This document shows positions 27,688 to 36,308 of a DNA stretch of 64,000 nucleotides, in pieces; the stretch's first letter is position 1, and each line of letters starts with the position of its first letter. The stretch comes from Segatella baroniae DSM 16972 = JCM 13447 (GTDB lineage: Bacteria; Bacteroidota; Bacteroidia; Bacteroidales; Bacteroidaceae): positions 62,001-126,000 of the forward strand of contig NZ_AUFQ01000007.1 of assembly GCF_000426585.1 (NCBI RefSeq), given 5' to 3'. Made by a program: the position numbers and the translations under genes. The notes beneath the pieces are model-generated. The model worked only from the letters and a program-made list of their open reading frames with translations, did no database searches and was not told the DNA's origin.

Positions 27688-29319
27688 ATGAAAAAGAATA
27701 AGATATTGACTTTTGTTCTGTGCCTCGGCATGATGGCAAGTTTCAGCGCTTGTGAATCTCTTGACCAGGCACCGCAAGATTATTTTGGCAGCGGCAACTT
27801 CTGGAAAGACCAGTCCCAGGCTTCGGGCTATATGGTTGGCCTGCATGCTTACCTGCGCGGTACCTACAGCAGTTGGTTTGTCATGGGCGAACTTCGCAAT
27901 GGATTGCTGGGTGATGGTGACGACGGCATGGGCACATCCGTGATGGGTGAGTCGCTTGACAACCAGAATATCATCAAGCAAGACCTGACTGCCGACAAGG
28001 CCGGCATGGACAACTGGAACGGCCTTTACTCGGAAATCGTGCGCGTGAACCTCGCGATTCAGGAGATAAGCAAAACCTCGGTACTGACCGAAGCGCAGAA
28101 GAATCTCTATTTGGGACAAGCCTATGGCATACGTGCTTACTATTACTATCTGCTTTATACCACTTGGGGCGGTGTGCCGTTGGTGACCGACGTAGCGATT
28201 ACTGAAGGTCAGGTGTCGGCCGAAAGACTGAAACGCCCACGCGCCAAGGCTTCGGAAATCATGAATTTGCTCAAACAGGACATTACCGAATCGGAGAAAG
28301 CCTATGGCGCTTACGGTGCAGACGGCTTCAGCAACAAATATACTTGGAGCAAATATGCCACTCTCATGCTCAAGGCCAACATCTATGCGTGGGCTGCTAC
28401 TGTCACCACGGATGACCAGAAAGCTACGGGCAATGCCGACTTGCAAACCGCCAAGGCTGCCTTGCAGGAGGTTATCAATAGCAACAAGTTCGCGCTGACG
28501 CCCAGCTTCGTACAAACTTTCAGGACTGACGCCAAGAGTACAACCAAGGAAATGATTCTGGCCGTGCCCTATAACAAGACCGATAATGCCTACATGCCCT
28601 ACATCTCGCACTGTGTGGCACAGGAAGCTCTGCTCACCGCAGCCTATGACAAGGACGGCAAACATGTTGCGCTGGACAACGATTCCTATGGCAACCGCAC
28701 ATTGACGGGCGGACTCGTTCGTTACCAGTATAAGGAAACGCTCTGGAAAGCTTACGACGCTGACGATACACGCCGCGATGCCACGTTCTTCGTGGTGTGC
28801 AACAATCCTGCCGCGCCGAAGACGGGCAGCAATTTCGGCATTCTGCTCAAGAAATTCTCGGGAACTTACTATCCCGACGAAGGCACCCATCGCTTCGATT
28901 GCGACGGTCCCATCTTCCGTTATGCCGAGGCGCTGCTGCTGATGGCAGAGATAGAGAACGACCTGGGTGGCGATCCCACACCTTATTTAAATAAGGTTCG
29001 TGAGCGTGCCTACGGCAACACTGCCCACAACTTCGCCAATCAGGGCAAGTATCAGAACACCCTCAACATCCTCGGTGAGCTGGATAAAGAATTTGTTTTC
29101 GAAGGTAAGAGGTGGTTTGCGCTGCAGCGCATGACGGATCAAGCGGGCAAAGCGCTGGTCTTCAATGCTGATGTAAACTATTTGTTCATCCCCGGTGGAG
29201 CCAAGAAGCCTATCTTGTCGGAGGCGGAAGCTTACAAGACGTTGTGGCCAATCTCAATCAGGACCCACACAAATGACGCTTCCATCCAGCAGAATCCCGG
29301 TTACGAGGAGTTCAAGTAA
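27688..29319 (+). CDS. SusD/RagB family nutrient-binding lipoprotein
   Basis: A 543-residue surface lipoprotein that caps the SusC barrel and binds the nutrient. The lipobox is ASFSAC (Cys22). The SusD N-terminal helical pattern follows, with GQAYGIRAYYYYLLYTTWGGVPLV as the hallmark, RYAEALLLMAEIEND, and a C-terminal IRTHTNDASIQQNPGYEEF tail. It lies 54 bases after susC and is surely co-transcribed with it. Confidence 0.94.
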   Translation: MKKNKILTFVLCLGMMASFSACESLDQAPQDYFGSGNFWKDQSQASGYMVGLHAYLRGTYSSWFVMGELRNGLLGDGDDGMGTSVMGESLDNQNIIKQDLTADKAGMDNWNGLYSEIVRVNLAIQEISKTSVLTEAQKNLYLGQAYGIRAYYYYLLYTTWGGVPLVTDVAITEGQVSAERLKRPRAKASEIMNLLKQDITESEKAYGAYGADGFSNKYTWSKYATLMLKANIYAWAATVTTDDQKATGNADLQTAKAALQEVINSNKFALTPSFVQTFRTDAKSTTKEMILAVPYNKTDNAYMPYISHCVAQEALLTAAYDKDGKHVALDNDSYGNRTLTGGLVRYQYKETLWKAYDADDTRRDATFFVVCNNPAAPKTGSNFGILLKKFSGTYYPDEGTHRFDCDGPIFRYAEALLLMAEIENDLGGDPTPYLNKVRERAYGNTAHNFANQGKYQNTLNILGELDKEFVFEGKRWFALQRMTDQAGKALVFNADVNYLFIPGGAKKPILSEAEAYKTLWPISIRTHTNDASIQQNPGYEEFK

Positions 29320-29360
29320 ACTGATTTGTTCACAAAAAGGGCACCTCAAAAGCCCGCATG

Positions 29361-29390
29361 TAGGGACGCACAAGCCGTGCGTCCCTATTT
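29361..29390 (+). terminator. Hairpin after susD
   Basis: TAGGGACGCAC (29361-29371) pairs perfectly with GTGCGTCCCTA (29377-29387) around a 5-base loop and is followed by TTT. It lies 41 bases after the susD stop and probably terminates the susCD transcript. The element itself may be a dispersed repeat. Confidence 0.65.
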
Positions 29391-29487
29391 GCTTTATGGC
29401 GATTTCTGCACGTTCTGCCCCCCTTTGCCCATCTTGTCATTTGCAAAATGTGAAGTGTGGAATGTGAAATGGCATTCCGATGAAATA

Positions 29488-29626
29488 TCAAAGCAGCCCT
29501 TTCGTGACGCGAAAGGGCTGCTTTTGCGTTGTAAAAAGGCCGCTTTGACGTTGCGAAAGGGCTGCTTTGGCAGACCGACGGGCGGGGATTGCGCCGCAAA
29601 AGGGCTTTCAGCGCGGCGCGAAACGG
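29488..29626. repeat. 22-bp family repeat, locus 3: six consecutive units
   Basis: Six degenerate units start at 29488, 29510, 29532, 29554, 29576 and 29597, with periods of 22, 22, 22, 22 and 21 bases. They carry cores like CGAAAGGGCTGCTTT. The first two units form a perfect 15-bp hairpin (29490-29504 with 29510-29524). The array ends against the stop codon of the M20 gene. Upstream, 29441-29470 carries an AATGTGAAGTGTGGAATGTG word of the second repeat family. Confidence 0.85.
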
Positions 29627-30694
29627 TCAGGACAGCAGGTCGACGTAGACGTTGAGGGCGCGGCGAAGCTCGTCGATCTCGATGTACTCGTCGGCCGAAT
29701 GCGAGCGTGCCGACGCACCAGGACCCAGCTTGAACGACGGAAACGGCATGAGGGCCTGGTCGCTGAGCGTCGGACTGCCGAAGGGCGTCATGCCCATGGC
29801 CACGCACTTGCGGACGAGCGGGTGGGCGGGGTCGATGCGCGACGAGCGCAGCCTGAGCGAGTGGGCCTTGATTTCGGAACGGCAGTGGGCTTGGATGAAG
29901 CTGAGCAGCTCCTCGTTGGTGTACAGTTCGTTGGGACGCACGTCGATGAGGGCCGTCAGCCGGTCGGGCACCACATTGTGCTGTGTGCCCGCGTTGACCA
30001 CCGTGACGGTCATCCGGGTGTCCCCCAGCAGCGGACTGACGCGTTCGAAGCGGTGGTCGCGCAGCCAAATCAAGTCGTCGAGCGCCTCATAGATGGCATT
30101 GACGCCCTCTTTCCGGGCCGCATGGCCGCTCTTTCCCCGGGCGATGAGGTCGAGCACCATCAGTCCTTTCTCGGCAATGGCCGGCTGCATGGAGGTCGGT
30201 TCGCCCACGAGCGCCACGTCGATGTGGGGCAGCAGGGGCAGCGCCAGGCCGATGCCGTCGGCCCCCGAAGTCTCCTCTTCGGCCGAAGCCAGGTAGACGA
30301 GGTTGTAGTGACGCCGTCGGGCGGCCGCTTCGTCGGTGCAAAGGAGACGGAACGCCAGCAGCAGCGTCACGAGACCGCCGCCGCAGTCGTTGCTCCCCAG
30401 CCCGTAGAGGCGGCCTCCGGCGACGGCAGGAGCAAAGGGGTCGCGCGTCCACGAGGCCACGGGCTTCACCGTGTCGAGATGGGCGTTGAGCAAGAGCGTG
30501 GGGCGTCGGCTGTCGAAGAATGGGTCGACGGCCCACACGTTGTTGCCCGCACGGCGGCAGTCGAAGCCCGACGAGCCGACGACGGAGGCCCAGAAGTCGG
30601 CCGCTTCTCGCTCTTCGCCGCTGACGGAAGGGATCGAAATGAGACGCGAAAGAAGCCGAACAGCTTCTTCCAGATGGCTTTCGGAAGGTTTCAT
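29627..30694 (-). CDS. argE: M20-family metallo-deacylase, probably acyl-ornithine deacetylase
   Basis: A 355-residue zinc aminoacylase. Metal ligands are visible: NAHLDT (His, Asp), GSNDCGGG (bridging Asp), ASAEEETSG (catalytic Glu and ligand Glu), GEPTSM, and the C-terminal His in ARSHSADEY. The dimerisation lid lies in the middle (GKSGHAARKEG). The best match is the ArgE/DapE-like group that Bacteroidota use to release ornithine from its N-acyl (often N-succinyl) form in arginine synthesis. DapE or another peptidase is possible because no arginine gene is adjacent. Confidence 0.7.
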   Translation of the reverse strand: MKPSESHLEEAVRLLSRLISIPSVSGEEREAADFWASVVGSSGFDCRRAGNNVWAVDPFFDSRRPTLLLNAHLDTVKPVASWTRDPFAPAVAGGRLYGLGSNDCGGGLVTLLLAFRLLCTDEAAARRRHYNLVYLASAEEETSGADGIGLALPLLPHIDVALVGEPTSMQPAIAEKGLMVLDLIARGKSGHAARKEGVNAIYEALDDLIWLRDHRFERVSPLLGDTRMTVTVVNAGTQHNVVPDRLTALIDVRPNELYTNEELLSFIQAHCRSEIKAHSLRLRSSRIDPAHPLVRKCVAMGMTPFGSPTLSDQALMPFPSFKLGPGASARSHSADEYIEIDELRRALNVYVDLLS

Positions 30695-31010
30695 AGCGCA
30701 AAAATAAGCTTTTTAAATGATTTTCACGCAAGATAATTGCATTTTCCCAGATATTTGCTATCTTTGCAATTGGGTCAGCAGGGCGCAACAAACATTTTCA
30801 AAGCCCCATCAGCCTGACAACAGTAGACCATGATCCACCCACGCATGTCTTGGCGGCACCGTCGGTAGTTTGGATGTTTCATCTTCTTGGAGCCAAGTTC
30901 CTTCTCGTCAGCTCTTTCACATTACTTTTAATAAAAACAAATAAATCCAAAGAGATTTTTCGTTTCTTGAAGAAATAATTACCTTTGCGCATTCACTAAC
31001 AGGTTTACGT
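30695..31010. other. Promoter-rich 316-bp gap with a possible small RNA
   Basis: Three -7 elements are present. TATTTTTG on the minus strand (30699-30706) lies only five bases before the M20 gene, suggesting a nearly leaderless message. TATCTTTG on the plus strand (30759-30766) has ATTG 19 bases upstream. TACCTTTG (30980-30987) lies before the acyl-CoA synthetase gene. About 180 bases between the last two hold no convincing reading frame but do hold a foldable segment (GTCAG near 30775 with CTGAC near 30816). Confidence 0.45.
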
Positions 31011-32819
31011 ATGCAAACACGATGTCATCTATCAGTGCTAATCCACGAACAGTCAAAAAAGTACGGAGACAAACCGGCCCTGACTTTTCGCAGCTTTGGT
31101 AGCCTGAAATGGAAGACCGTTTCCTGGAAACAGTTCTCCCTGCGGGTGAAGCAGGTGAGCAACGCGCTCCTCAATCTGGGCCTGAAGCCCCAGGAGAAGA
31201 TAGCCGTCTTCTCGCAGAACTGCATCCATTATCTCTATACCGATTTCGGAGCCTACGGCGACAGGGTCGTCTCGATACCCATCTATGCCACCAGCAGCGA
31301 GCAGCAAATCCAATATGTAGTGAACGACGCGCACGTCCGTTTCCTCTTCGTAGGTGAGCAGGAACAGTACGACAAGGCCCACCGCATCTTCGCCCTGTGC
31401 CCCTCTTTGGAGCGCATCATCATCTTCGACGACAGCGTCAGAATCAGTACGCACGACCCGGCGGCCCTCTATTTCGAGGACTTCATCAAGCTGGGCGAGG
31501 GCCTTCCTCGGCAGTCGGAGGTGGAGAACCTGTGGAAACAGGCCTGCGAAGACGACATCTGCAACATCCTCTACACCAGCGGCACCACGGGCGAGAGCAA
31601 GGGTGTCATCCTGAACTACCGCCAGTATCACGCCGCGATGGAGGCCAACGACAAGTGTGTGCCTGTGGGCGAAAAGGACCGGGTCATCAACTTCCTGCCG
31701 TTCGCCCACGTGTTCGAGCGCGGCTGGGCCTATCTGGCCCTGACCGAGGGCGCGCGGCTCATCATCAACACCTATCCGAAGGAGATTCAGGACAGCATGC
31801 GCGAGACCCATCCCACGTGCATGTCGAGCGTGCCCCGCTTCTGGGAGAAGGTCTACGTGGCCGTGAAGCAGCGCATGGAAAGCGCCAACGCCGTGGAACG
31901 CGCGCTTTTCAACCACGCGCTGGCCGTCGGCCGCAAGCGCAACATCGAATACTTGAGCCGCGGCAGACGCGTTCCGCTGGCCGTGGAATTGGAATATAAA
32001 GTGCTGAACCGCTCGATATTGAGCCTCGTCAGGAAGCAGATTGGACTGGAAGAGCCCAACATCTTCCCCACGGCCGGGGCCTACGTGTCGCCCGAAGTGG
32101 AGGAGTTTGTCCACTCCATCGGTATCGACATGATCGTGGGCTACGGCCTCACGGAGAGTCTGGCCACCGTCTCGTGCGACCATCGGGGCAAACCTTTCAC
32201 CGTAGGTTCGGTCGGACGGCCCATCGAAGGCATAGAGATCAAGATCGGCGAGAACGACGAAGTGCTGCTGAAAGGTCCGACCATCACGCCCGGCTACTAC
32301 ATGCGCGACGCCATCAATGCCGAAGCCTTCGACAAGGACGGCTTCTTCCATACCGGCGACGCGGGCTATCTGGAGAGCGGAGAGCTATTCCTGAAAGAGC
32401 GCATCAAGGACCTTTTCAAGACCTCGAACGGCAAGTATGTGGCCCCGCAGCAGGTCGAAGCCCTGCTGCTGGTGGACAAATACATCGACCAGTGCGCCGT
32501 CATCGCCGACCAGCGCAAGTTCGTGTCGGCCCTGGTGGTGCCCGAGTTCAGGACGATGGAGCAATGGGCGGCCGACCACGGCATAAGGTTCGGCTCGCGC
32601 GAGGAGCTCTGTGCCGACAAGCTCGTGCACGGAATGCTCATGGAACGCATCCAGACCTTGCAGCAGGGGCTGGCCCCCTACGAGCAGATCAAGCGCATCA
32701 CGGTGCTGCCCCATCACTTCTCCATGGAGAAAGGGGAGCTCACCAACACGCTGAAGTTGAAGCGTCCGGTAATCAATAAAATATATAAGTCGCTCATCGA
32801 CAAGATGTACGAGGAGTAA
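31011..32819 (+). CDS. Long-chain acyl-CoA synthetase (AMP-forming)
   Basis: Activates fatty acids to acyl-AMP and then acyl-CoA. The 602 residues contain the AMP-binding loop ILYTSGTTGESKGV (near residue 187), VGYGLTES, and the hinge and ligase region FFHTGDAGYLESG ... LKERIKDLFKTSNGKYVAP. It is soluble or peripheral, with no signal peptide. An exact -7 element ends 23 bases before the ATG. It is followed by prfB after only 8 bases, so release factor 2 may be read from this promoter. Confidence 0.92.
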   Translation: MQTRCHLSVLIHEQSKKYGDKPALTFRSFGSLKWKTVSWKQFSLRVKQVSNALLNLGLKPQEKIAVFSQNCIHYLYTDFGAYGDRVVSIPIYATSSEQQIQYVVNDAHVRFLFVGEQEQYDKAHRIFALCPSLERIIIFDDSVRISTHDPAALYFEDFIKLGEGLPRQSEVENLWKQACEDDICNILYTSGTTGESKGVILNYRQYHAAMEANDKCVPVGEKDRVINFLPFAHVFERGWAYLALTEGARLIINTYPKEIQDSMRETHPTCMSSVPRFWEKVYVAVKQRMESANAVERALFNHALAVGRKRNIEYLSRGRRVPLAVELEYKVLNRSILSLVRKQIGLEEPNIFPTAGAYVSPEVEEFVHSIGIDMIVGYGLTESLATVSCDHRGKPFTVGSVGRPIEGIEIKIGENDEVLLKGPTITPGYYMRDAINAEAFDKDGFFHTGDAGYLESGELFLKERIKDLFKTSNGKYVAPQQVEALLLVDKYIDQCAVIADQRKFVSALVVPEFRTMEQWAADHGIRFGSREELCADKLVHGMLMERIQTLQQGLAPYEQIKRITVLPHHFSMEKGELTNTLKLKRPVINKIYKSLIDKMYEE

Positions 32820-32827
32820 TTGAACGT

Positions 32828-33946
32828 ATGATAACGGCAGAACAGTTGAAGGATGTGGTGGAACGTGCCGACGCACTGCACCGCTATCTGGACATAGACA
32901 GGAAACAAGTGGAGTTCGAGGAGGAGCAGTTGCGCACGCAGGCACCCGACTTCTGGGAAGACCCGGAGCGGGCCCAGGCGCAGATGAAACTCGTGAAAGG
33001 CATAGAGCAATGGCTCGTCGACTACAGAAACGTGAAGCAGCTGGCCGAGGAATTGAGGCTGGCCTTCGACTTCTACAAGGACGATATGGTCACCGAGGCC
33101 GAAGTGGACCGCGACTACGCCAAGGCCATCGAGGCCATCGAAGCCCTGGAATTGCGCAACATGCTGCGCCAGAAGGAAGACCCGATGGAGTGTGTGCTGA
33201 AGATCAATTCCGGCGCGGGAGGCACCGAGAGCCAGGATTGGGCGGCCATGCTCATGCGCATGTACATGCGGTGGGCCGAGGCGCACGGCTACAAGACGTC
33301 CGTCATCAACCTGCAAGAGGGCGATGAGGCCGGAATCAAGAGCGTGACGATGGAAATCACCGGCGGCGAATACGCCTACGGATTCCTCAAAAGCGAGAAC
33401 GGCGTCCACCGCTTGGTGCGTGTCAGCCCCTTCAACGCCCAGGGCAAGCGCATGACAAGCTTCGCTTCGGTCTTCGTCTCGCCGCTCGTCGACGACACGA
33501 TAGAGGTGTTTGTCGACCCCGCCCGCCTGTCATGGGACACCTTCCGGTCGGGTGGCGCCGGCGGACAGAACGTCAACAAGGTGGAGTCGGGCGTCAGGTT
33601 GCGCTATTGGTACCAAGACCCGGACACGGGAGAGGAAGAGGAAATCCTCATCGAAAACACCGAAACGCGCGACCAACCCAAGAACAGGGCGAAGGCCTTG
33701 CTGCTCCTGAAGAGCCAACTCTACGACCGGGCGATGAAGAAACGCCTGGAGGCGCAGGCCAAGATAGAGGCCGGCAAGAAGAAGATAGAGTGGGGCAGCC
33801 AGATTCGGAGCTACGTCTTCGACGACCGACGCGTGAAGGACCATCGCACCAACTACCAGACTGCCGACGTGGACGGCGTGATGGACGGTAAGATCGACGA
33901 CTTCATCAAGGCCTACCTCATGGAGTTTCCCGTGCAGGAAGACTGA
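32828..33946 (+). CDS. prfB: Peptide chain release factor 2
   Basis: Recognises UGA and UAA stop codons and triggers peptide release. It has 372 residues with the codon-recognition tripeptide Ser-Pro-Phe (200-202) and the catalytic GGQ (245-247). In many bacteria prfB needs a +1 shift at CTTTGAC near codon 25. Here the same place reads continuously (YLDIDRK) with no TGA, so the gene has no programmed frameshift. It sits in an unusual pair with the acyl-CoA synthetase gene. Confidence 0.96.
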   Translation: MITAEQLKDVVERADALHRYLDIDRKQVEFEEEQLRTQAPDFWEDPERAQAQMKLVKGIEQWLVDYRNVKQLAEELRLAFDFYKDDMVTEAEVDRDYAKAIEAIEALELRNMLRQKEDPMECVLKINSGAGGTESQDWAAMLMRMYMRWAEAHGYKTSVINLQEGDEAGIKSVTMEITGGEYAYGFLKSENGVHRLVRVSPFNAQGKRMTSFASVFVSPLVDDTIEVFVDPARLSWDTFRSGGAGGQNVNKVESGVRLRYWYQDPDTGEEEEILIENTETRDQPKNRAKALLLLKSQLYDRAMKKRLEAQAKIEAGKKKIEWGSQIRSYVFDDRRVKDHRTNYQTADVDGVMDGKIDDFIKAYLMEFPVQED

Positions 33947-34193
33947 GGCGGCAAGGCCACACCGTGAAAAGAACTCCCATGGAGCCACTCGTGACAGGAT
34001 GAAAAGCCGCGCGATGCGACAAGAAAGCATGTCTGTAAATCAAAGTAGAGTCATATTTTTATCGACAATAACGTATCTATAACATTTAAATTAACTTGAG
34101 TTTTAGTAATTAATCGAAGAATTAACCTAAGTGTCTACGCCTTTGCGACACTCCTCGGCCTTTGTGGCGAGGCAAAAGGAAGGCAGATGTACT

Positions 34194-34331
34194 ATGAGTG
34201 AAAAAAGTAAAATGGCCCGCGTGAAGCGCGAGGCAAAACAGGAAGAACAGGCCAGAAAGGTTGTCAATGGCATATTCGGCACCTTGATTATCTTGGCGAT
34301 TTTGTTTATGCTATATTCTATCTTGACGTAA
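34194..34331 (+). CDS. Small single-pass membrane protein
   Basis: A 45-residue protein starting at MSEKSK. A strongly charged, Lys/Arg/Glu-rich half is followed by one membrane segment (GTLIILAILFMLYSIL). The longer frame from 34131 adds residues that do not look conserved. Its TAA stop shares one base with the ATG of the CYTH gene (TAATG), so the two are coupled. The function is unknown. Confidence 0.65.
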   Translation: MSEKSKMARVKREAKQEEQARKVVNGIFGTLIILAILFMLYSILT

Positions 34332-34846
34332 TGAGTGGGTTAGAAATAGAACGCAAGTTTTTGGTGAAGAAAGGCGATACGTTTAAGCGTGTCGCCTTTT
34401 CTGATAGTCACATCCGCCAGGGCTACATTCCGGCCGACGGCGCGACGGTGAGAGTGAGGACGCGGGACGACAGCGCGTGGCTCACCATCAAGTCGCATGC
34501 CGGCGACGACGGCCTGACGCGCTATGAATTTGAGAAGGAGATAACGCCGGAGGAGGCCGCCGAACTTCTGAAACTGTGCAAGGGAGGTGTCATCGACAAG
34601 CGTCGCTACCTGGTTTCGTGCGGCGACCACGTCTTCGAAGTGGACGAGTTTTTCGGCGACAACAGTGGTCTTGTCATGGCCGAGGTGGAGCTTCGTGACG
34701 CGGACGAGCCCTTTGAGAAGCCCGATTTCATAGGAAGGGAGGTGACGGGAGACCGCCGCTTCTACAACTCCAACCTGCTCACGCATCCCTACAGGCTCTG
34801 GTGTGACGATTTGGAAGTGGACGATGGCCTGGAAAACGAGAAGTAA
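34331..34846 (+). CDS. CYTH-domain triphosphate-tunnel protein
   Basis: A 171-residue single-domain protein of the CYTH superfamily, whose members hydrolyse inorganic triphosphate or make cyclic nucleotides. The signature is the N-terminal EIERKFLV, followed by alternating charged strands (VRVRTRDDSAWLTIK, RYEFEKEI, KRRYLV, EVDEF, AEVELRD) that line the tunnel. A short stand-alone member like this most often acts as a triphosphatase (family knowledge). It is coupled to the small membrane protein before it. Confidence 0.88.
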   Translation: MSGLEIERKFLVKKGDTFKRVAFSDSHIRQGYIPADGATVRVRTRDDSAWLTIKSHAGDDGLTRYEFEKEITPEEAAELLKLCKGGVIDKRRYLVSCGDHVFEVDEFFGDNSGLVMAEVELRDADEPFEKPDFIGREVTGDRRFYNSNLLTHPYRLWCDDLEVDDGLENEK

Positions 34847-34900
34847 CGCCATTGCGGTCTTTTTGCTTTCATACTGTTCCGGGATACAGATTTATTTTAT

Positions 34901-34908
34901 ATTTTTGC
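34901..34908 (+). promoter_or_regulatory. -7 element of the transporter gene
   Basis: TATTTTTG matches TAnnTTTG and ends 26 bases before the ATG at 34935. Confidence 0.5.
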
Positions 34909-34934
34909 GTTGCAAAACCAATACAGCGTAGCGT

Positions 34935-36293
34935 ATGTCACAAGAACGTGCAAGTTTTGGAAGTAAAGTCGGCATGATATTGGCCACGGCGGGCGGTGCC
35001 GTGGGGCTCGGAAATGTCTGGCGTTTCCCCTATATGGCCGGTCAGAACGGCGGAGCGGCCTTCATCCTCATCTATCTGGGGTGTGTCCTGTTGCTGGGGT
35101 TGCCCTGCATGGTCTCCGAATTCATCATCGGCCGCCACGGTTCCTCCAACACCTATCGTGCATACGCCACGCTTTCGCCGCGCGGAGCATGGAAACTGGT
35201 GGGACTGATGGGCGTGATGACGGGCTATCTCATCACCGGCTACTATGCGGTGGTGTCCGGCTGGTGCCTGCAGTACGTCTATGCCTCGATAGCGGGTGAG
35301 CTGAACGGCAATCCCGACTATGTGCTCCACTACTTCCAGACCTTCTCGGCCAACCCCGTCCGCCCTGTCTTTTGGACGGTGGCCATCCTTCTGGTCTCCC
35401 ATTTCGTAATCATCCATGGAATCAGAGGGGGCATAGAGAAGGCTTCCAAGCTGCTCATGCCCACCTTGTTCATATTGTTGCTGGTCATCGTCGTGGCGGC
35501 ATTGCTGTTGCCCGACGCAGGAAAGGGCGTCGAGTTTCTGCTGAAACCCGACTTCGCGAAGGTCGACAAGAACGTATTCCTGGGCGCCTTGGGCCAGTCT
35601 TTCTATTCGTTGAGCATTGCCATGGGCTGCATCTGCACCTATGCCTCCTATTACAGCCGCAAGGTGAAGCTGCTCAATTCGGCTGTCCAGATATCTGCCA
35701 TCGACACGCTTGTGGCCGTCTTGGCCGGTCTGATCATCTTTCCCGCGGCCTTTTCCGTGGGCGTCAACCCCGACAGCGGCCCCTCCTTGATCTTCATCAC
35801 CCTGCCCAACGTCTTCAACCTGGCCTTTGCGGGCATGCCGTTTGTGGGCTGGCTGTTCGCCATCATGTTCTATACGCTCCTTTCCCTGGCTGCCCTCACG
35901 TCTCTGATTTCCCTCCATGAGGTGAGCACGGCCTTCTTCTACGAGGAACTCCACATCTCCAGGAATCACGGCGCGGCCCTCGTGACGGCCACCACCTGCG
36001 TGATTGGCGCGCTCTGCTCGTTCTCTTTGGGGGCGGTGGATGTCCTGACAGTCGGTGGAAAAAGCCTTTTCGACTGGTTCGACTTCATCACCGGGCAGAT
36101 ATTCCTGCCCATAGGAGGGCTTCTCACCTGCATCTTCCTGGGGTGGTTTGTGCCCAGGAAGCTGGTGAAAGACGAGTTTACGAACTGGGGAACCACCAGC
36201 CTGCGCTTCTTCGGGTTCTACTTGTTCCTCGTCAGATACTTCTGCCCGCTGGCCATCCTGGCCATCCTGCTCCACCAGTTCAATGTGATTTAG
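34935..36293 (+). CDS. Sodium-dependent transporter of the NSS/SNF family
   Basis: A 452-residue symporter of the LeuT group, usually moving amino acids or similar amines with Na+. The N-terminal signature is clear: FGSKVGMILATAGGAVGLGNVWRFPYMA-like residues with the unwound first helix, then GGAAFILIYLGCVLLLGLP. Eleven or so membrane segments follow. The substrate is not predictable from the sequence. It is followed by a helix-hairpin-helix gene after 15 bases. Confidence 0.92.
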   Translation: MSQERASFGSKVGMILATAGGAVGLGNVWRFPYMAGQNGGAAFILIYLGCVLLLGLPCMVSEFIIGRHGSSNTYRAYATLSPRGAWKLVGLMGVMTGYLITGYYAVVSGWCLQYVYASIAGELNGNPDYVLHYFQTFSANPVRPVFWTVAILLVSHFVIIHGIRGGIEKASKLLMPTLFILLLVIVVAALLLPDAGKGVEFLLKPDFAKVDKNVFLGALGQSFYSLSIAMGCICTYASYYSRKVKLLNSAVQISAIDTLVAVLAGLIIFPAAFSVGVNPDSGPSLIFITLPNVFNLAFAGMPFVGWLFAIMFYTLLSLAALTSLISLHEVSTAFFYEELHISRNHGAALVTATTCVIGALCSFSLGAVDVLTVGGKSLFDWFDFITGQIFLPIGGLLTCIFLGWFVPRKLVKDEFTNWGTTSLRFFGFYLFLVRYFCPLAILAILLHQFNVI

Positions 36294-36308
36294 CGGAAAA
36301 CAGGGCCT

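Noticed and set aside
29488..29626. Possible CRISPR array
   Set aside because: The units are degenerate, directly adjacent and without unique spacers, and no cas gene is present.
29326..29655. 109-codon frame after susD
   Set aside because: It runs through the terminator hairpin and the six-unit repeat array.
30767..30960. Signal recognition particle RNA or tmRNA in the gap before the acyl-CoA synthetase
   Set aside because: The conserved GGAAGGAAGCAGCC-type loop and tmRNA tag features are not there, so only an unnamed small RNA can be suggested.
32828..32910. Programmed +1 frameshift in prfB
   Set aside because: No TGA or CTTTGAC occurs near codon 25; the frame is continuous from ATG to stop.
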